Shown piece after piece: positions 6,058 to 9,701 of a stretch of 9,701 nt of DNA (position 1 is its first letter; each line of letters opens with the position of its first letter). The stretch lies in the NCBI GenBank assembly GCA_003650185.1, contig QMOF01000071.1, positions 1 to 9,701 on the forward strand. The letters are read 5' to 3'. Both the position numbers and the translations under genes were made by a program. The notes below the pieces were generated by a model. The model saw only the letters and a program-made list of their open reading frames with translations. It was not told the origin of the DNA and searched no databases. The DNA comes from Chloroflexota bacterium (GTDB lineage: Bacteria > Chloroflexota > Dehalococcoidia > UBA2247 > RBG-13-53-26).

Positions 6058-7248
6058 CTACACCACCCCCTCCGCCTTGAGCTGGGAAAGCTCTCCAGGA
6101 GTAACTCCCAGCAGGGTGCCGTAGACCTCCTCGTTGTTCTCGCCAGGCTTCGGGGCCCGCCTGGCTATGCTGCCCGGCGTGTCCGACATCTTTATGGCCA
6201 CTCCTGGCAGCGGCACCTTGCCGACGTTAGGGTACTCCATCTCCACCAGCGCCTCTCTGAACCTGACCTGCGGGTCTTCTACCATCTCGGCGGTGGTATT
6301 TACCCGGCTGCACGGGATCCTTGCTTTCTCCATCGTCTCCACTATCTCGTCCACCGTCCTTGCGCTGGTCCACTCATGGACTATGGGGTGGATAATGTGC
6401 CGGTTACGAAAGCGGATGGTGTCGTCCTTGAACCTGGGATCGTCGATCATCTCCGGCCTGCCTATGGTCCTCACGAACCTGCGCCAGATGGCGTTGGTGG
6501 TCACCCCGAGCATCACCCAGCCGTCCTTGGCCTCCATGCAATCGGTGAAGGTGTAGTAGCTGGCGTTGCCCTGCCGGGTGCGGACGTAGCCTGACACCTT
6601 GTACTCGGCAGCCACAGCCAGCCCGGCTACGCAGGCCACTGCCACATCGAGCAGCGCAACCTCAACCGCCTGGCCCTTGCCGGTCTTCTCCCGGTGGAAA
6701 AGGGCGAACATCACCCCAAGGGCCAGATGGCAGCCTGTGCTGAAGTCCACCCAGGCCACGCCGGAGCGGGTCGGCGGGTTTTCCGGGAAGCCAGTGTAGC
6801 TCATAGACCCGCACAGAGCCTGGGCTATGGTGTCGAAGCAGGGGCGCTGCGCGTAGGGCCCGGTGGAACCGAAGCCCGAGACTGACCCCACAATGATCCG
6901 AGGGTTGACCTCCTTGAGCGCATCGTAGCTGGCGAGCTTTGCCTCCTCTGAGCCGACCACGTAGCTGTGGAGCACCACGTCGGAGCATCTAACCAGCCGA
7001 TGGAAGAGGTCCTTACCTTTGTCGCTGAGTATGTTCAGCGTGATCCCCTGCCTATTTTGCAGGGTAACCATGGTGAGCATGCTCTCGCCGTTGGGAGCAT
7101 GGGGGCCGAAGTGTCTCTCGTCCTCGCCGCTGGGCCGCTCCACCCTGATCACCTCCGCTCCCTGCTGCGCCAGGAGCGTACCGGCATAAGGACCAGCAAA
7201 CCAGCGGGACATGTCCAGGACTCTCACGCCTGTCAGTGTCTTATCCAT
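6058..7248 (-). CDS. Type III (CaiB/BaiF family) CoA-transferase
   Basis: Family III CoA-transferases move CoA between an acyl-CoA and a free acid through an aspartyl-CoA thioester; members include CaiB, formyl-CoA transferase and FldA. In the 396 residues the N-terminal segment GVRVLDMSRWFAGPYAG (7-23) and AEVIRVE (31-37) are typical. RPCFDTIAQALCG places the catalytic aspartate at Asp139. KTGKGQAVEVALLD follows in the middle, and the C-terminal part carries PxxRF-like and LPGVAIKMS segments. AGGAGG lies upstream: 8 bases before a TTG at 7251 and 11 before the ATG at 7248, so either may be the start. It is preceded by ftsK on the same strand after 236 bases. The substrate cannot be read from sequence. 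FldA-type enzymes work with activases like those at 2673-4264, but the genes here are apart and on opposite strands. Confidence 0.93.
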   Translation of the reverse strand: MDKTLTGVRVLDMSRWFAGPYAGTLLAQQGAEVIRVERPSGEDERHFGPHAPNGESMLTMVTLQNRQGITLNILSDKGKDLFHRLVRCSDVVLHSYVVGSEEAKLASYDALKEVNPRIIVGSVSGFGSTGPYAQRPCFDTIAQALCGSMSYTGFPENPPTRSGVAWVDFSTGCHLALGVMFALFHREKTGKGQAVEVALLDVAVACVAGLAVAAEYKVSGYVRTRQGNASYYTFTDCMEAKDGWVMLGVTTNAIWRRFVRTIGRPEMIDDPRFKDDTIRFRNRHIIHPIVHEWTSARTVDEIVETMEKARIPCSRVNTTAEMVEDPQVRFREALVEMEYPNVGKVPLPGVAIKMSDTPGSIARRAPKPGENNEEVYGTLLGVTPGELSQLKAEGVV

Positions 7249-7421
7249 CAAGTCTCTCGCCTCCTGTTCGCGCTATTCCGTTGGGCCATGCAAGCTCGAG
7301 AAGCCAGACATGGAACTCTGGTGACTGTGACCGGCTTCGGTGCCGGGGTCCCTGGATGGGGAATCTCAAGGCGTGTTACTCCAAGTCTTACCGATCTGCG
7401 TTTCTGGTTTCACCTACTGGG

Positions 7422-7433
7422 CCTTGCGCAAGG
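7422..7433. other. Perfect 12-base palindrome CCTTGCGCAAGG
   Basis: It lies in the 239 bases between ftsK and the CoA-transferase gene, about 175 bases before the latter's start. It could be an operator, but no promoter is evident beside it, and a 12-base palindrome is modest evidence. Confidence 0.2.
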
Positions 7434-7487
7434 ATGGCAGCTTGCCATGACCCCCAGGCGGCCCTTTGAGCTGGCCTTGACCGGCCT

Positions 7488-9665
7488 TTAAGTCTCTTCT
7501 GTCTGCTCGGACTGCTTCGGCGTACCGGTACCGTCGTTCTCCAGTTGTTGCATCAAGCGCTGGGCCCGGGCAAGACCGATGCGCAACTGCCGTTGCAGGA
7601 AAGAGGCTGATATCTGGCTGTGCTGCCTGGCCAACTGCCTCGCCTGCTGCAGCAAGGGGTCGTCCTGACCGGCAACCTCGGGGGTGGAGGTGGAGAATAT
7701 CTCCTCTGCTTGCTGCCGCGCCTGCTCGCGCCAGAACCTGACCACCCTGTCGATCTCGTCCGGGGTAGTGAGGCACCCCTGGAGGCGCTTGGGCTTCGCC
7801 GCGTCCGGGGAGAGGTAGAGCATGTCGCCCCGCCCCAGCAGCTTCTCAGCCCCGACCATATCGAGCACGGTGCGCGAGTCAACCTGGGATACCACGGCGA
7901 AGCTGATCCTGGTCGGGAAGTTCGCCTTGATCAGACCCGTGATGACGTCGACAGATGGGCGCTGGGTGGCCACCACCAGGTGGACGCCCACTGCCCGTCC
8001 CATCTGCGCCAGGCGGCAGAGGGCCGGTTCCACCTCATCGTCCTTGGCCAGCATCAGGTCGGCCAGCTCGTCAATGACGACCACAAGATAGGGCATCGGC
8101 CTGCCCGCCTTGTTGCTCTTGTTATACCTTTCTACGTTGTGCATGCCCACCGAGGCCAGCTTGCGGTACCGGTTGTCCATCTCGTGCTCCAGCCACTTGA
8201 GGATGTCCACCGCCCTATCACTCTCGGTGACCACGGCCGTCATCAGGTGAGGTATGCCGTTGAAGGCTATCAACTCCACCCGCTTGGGGTCGATCATGAC
8301 GAATCTCAGGTCGTCAGGCGTGTTCTGCATCAACAAAGACACGATAATTGAGTTCAAGCACACTGTCTTGCCGCTGCCGGTGGCTCCGGCGATGAGCAGA
8401 TGCGGCATCTTGGACAGGTCGGCAAAGCTCACTTCCCCAGCGGTCCCCTTTCCCAGAGCCACGGCTAGCTTGGAGCGTGAGCTTAGCTTCTGAAATGCCG
8501 GGTCTTCCAGTACTTCACGCACGGAGACCGTTCCCATGGCCGAATTGGGCACCTCGATGCCCACCAGCGAGGTGCCCGGTATTGGCGCTTCTATTCGGAC
8601 GGCGGGGGCTGCCAGTGCCAGGGCGAGGTCATTGGCCAGGGAGCTGATACGCTCCACCTTCACCCTGGTGCGGGAAACTTCCTCCGACCTGGTGACCACA
8701 TTGCCGTTCCTGTCCCTCTCCTTTATTGCCCTGACCCGGCGGTCCCAGCCGGGCTCCACTCCGAACTGGGTCACTGCCGGTCCGACGTTCACCTGGACTA
8801 CCCTGGCCTCCACCCCGTAGCTGGCCAGGGCCTCCTCGATCTTCCGGGCCCTTCTCTCCACCTCGCCCTGTGTCAGTTCCGTCTGGGCGGTCTCGTTCAG
8901 CAACTCCAGGCTGGGCAACTGCCAGCCGCCCAGGGTAGGGAGGGGCATCTGGAGCGTTGCTGCCCTGCGGGTCTGCGTGGCTTCGACACGAGCCGGTTCA
9001 ACCGGGGCTGTTCCAACCTCACGTAGCTCCTCCTCGACTCTGCTCGGGGTCTCGAAGGTCGATGGGGGTGGTAGCAGCCGGACACTCCTCACCCTGGGAG
9101 CCCGCCGACTCCTGATCCAGTAGGCCACCGTCTCGTGCACCGGGTGTCTCCAGTAGAAGTCCCGTAGCCGGTCAGCAACGTTCAGGCTCCAGTCCCTGGT
9201 CTGCTTCAGAAGAGGGATTGTCCTCCGTGCACCTCTGGCACCTGCGTACATAGCCCGTTGCGAGAAGTACGGAGCAATACAGGCGATTCCTGCCAACACC
9301 AGGACCGCCACCACAAGCCCGCCTACGGCGTTGGGGCTGCCGATGATCCCAGTGCCAACGTACCCACCAAACGTGAACTCCTCCAGGGTGCCGTCATCGG
9401 CCTTGAAGAAAGCCAGGATACCCAGCAGGGCAGCGGCGAGGGCTATGATGCCCAGCCATCTGTACCAGGCGCGGAGGAAAACAGGAATGCGGCGCTTCCA
9501 AATTACCCAGGTGAGGAGCAGTACAACTGCTACCGGCAGGGCGACTCCCAGCCCCAGGGCCCGCAGCAGTACAGGCCAGAAACCAGCTATAAGCCCAGCA
9601 CCGACCAGGAGTGGAAGAAGTCGCCGGGTCAGTGAGGAGGTCAAGAACCTGACAAGGACTCGCAA
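7488..9665 (-). CDS. ftsK: DNA translocase FtsK/SpoIIIE
   Basis: FtsK is a membrane-anchored hexameric motor that pumps chromosomal DNA through the division septum and helps resolve chromosome dimers. The 725 residues hold four membrane helices (about 16-35, 38-56, 71-87 and 112-133), a Pro/Glu/Arg linker (about 185-250), the alpha/beta motor with Walker A GATGSGKT (427-434) and Walker B VVVIDE (528-533), the conserved MIDPKRVEL, and a C-terminal gamma winged helix from about 668 (SFLQRQLRIGLARAQRLMQQLE). The usual tail after this (GIVGP...GSKPR) is replaced by a short polar GTGTPKQSEQTEET. The linker is short compared with E. coli FtsK (1,329 residues), as in most bacteria. The TTG start at 9665 has GAGGG six bases upstream. 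The frame stays open for the remaining 36 bases of the window, so a start beyond the edge cannot be excluded. Confidence 0.95.
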   Translation of the reverse strand: MRVLVRFLTSSLTRRLLPLLVGAGLIAGFWPVLLRALGLGVALPVAVVLLLTWVIWKRRIPVFLRAWYRWLGIIALAAALLGILAFFKADDGTLEEFTFGGYVGTGIIGSPNAVGGLVVAVLVLAGIACIAPYFSQRAMYAGARGARRTIPLLKQTRDWSLNVADRLRDFYWRHPVHETVAYWIRSRRAPRVRSVRLLPPPSTFETPSRVEEELREVGTAPVEPARVEATQTRRAATLQMPLPTLGGWQLPSLELLNETAQTELTQGEVERRARKIEEALASYGVEARVVQVNVGPAVTQFGVEPGWDRRVRAIKERDRNGNVVTRSEEVSRTRVKVERISSLANDLALALAAPAVRIEAPIPGTSLVGIEVPNSAMGTVSVREVLEDPAFQKLSSRSKLAVALGKGTAGEVSFADLSKMPHLLIAGATGSGKTVCLNSIIVSLLMQNTPDDLRFVMIDPKRVELIAFNGIPHLMTAVVTESDRAVDILKWLEHEMDNRYRKLASVGMHNVERYNKSNKAGRPMPYLVVVIDELADLMLAKDDEVEPALCRLAQMGRAVGVHLVVATQRPSVDVITGLIKANFPTRISFAVVSQVDSRTVLDMVGAEKLLGRGDMLYLSPDAAKPKRLQGCLTTPDEIDRVVRFWREQARQQAEEIFSTSTPEVAGQDDPLLQQARQLARQHSQISASFLQRQLRIGLARAQRLMQQLENDGTGTPKQSEQTEET

Positions 9666-9701
9666 CTGCGCCCCTCGTTCAACTAGAACATGCTCAATTG
9701 C

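Noticed and set aside
7329..7350. GC-rich hairpin GACCGGC...GCCGGGGTC as a terminator of ftsK
   Set aside because: It is about 140 bases after the ftsK stop and has no T run on either side.
7620..8351. 243-residue plus-strand frame and similar frames to 9635
   Set aside because: Antisense to the well-conserved FtsK motor domain.

Overview
The window looks like chromosomal DNA from a GC-rich, probably anaerobic bacterium that decodes UGA as selenocysteine. It has mostly long GC-rich genes, frequent AGG arginine codons and several TTG starts. The selenocysteine genes, the oxygen-sensitive type of CoA-enzyme activases, the type III CoA-transferase and the FtsK together would fit an anaerobic lineage such as Chloroflexota/Dehalococcoidia or a clostridial group. 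That placement is an inference, because no rRNA or other marker is present.

Left third (1-4264): two selenium genes are transcribed divergently. selD runs leftwards off the edge. It is interrupted in frame by a TGA at the active-site position (codon 18), followed at once by a hairpin with the layout of a bacterial SECIS element, so it is a selenoprotein SelD rather than a broken gene. selA runs rightwards. It overlaps by 4 nt (TTGA) the first of two paralogous ASKHA-type CoA-substrate enzyme activases of the HgdC/FldI/BcrA/BcrD family, and the second activase follows after 11 nt. selA and the two activases look like one operon. SelD supplies selenophosphate, SelA uses it to make Sec-tRNA, and the activases would feed ATP-driven low-potential electrons to a dehydratase or reductase that is not in the window. 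The two activases have lost canonical motifs in opposite halves, which suggests an obligate heterodimer.

Middle (4265-6057): a low-density stretch of small genes, all on the minus strand. It holds a 49-residue zinc-ribbon protein with a good ribosome binding site, a 110-residue four-helix membrane protein resembling DUF3147, and a 32-residue Cys/Gly-rich single-helix peptide. That peptide gene lies between a near-perfect extended -10 promoter and a strong intrinsic terminator. Between 5080 and 5532 there is no convincing gene. A CRP/FNR-like palindrome and a cluster of three hairpins lie in or next to that gap.

Right half (6058-9701): two minus-strand genes, a type III (CaiB/BaiF) CoA-transferase and a full FtsK/SpoIIIE DNA translocase with four membrane helices, Walker A and B motifs and a C-terminal winged-helix domain. 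selB, selC (tRNA-Sec), rRNA, ordinary tRNA genes, insertion sequences and CRISPR repeats were looked for and not seen.
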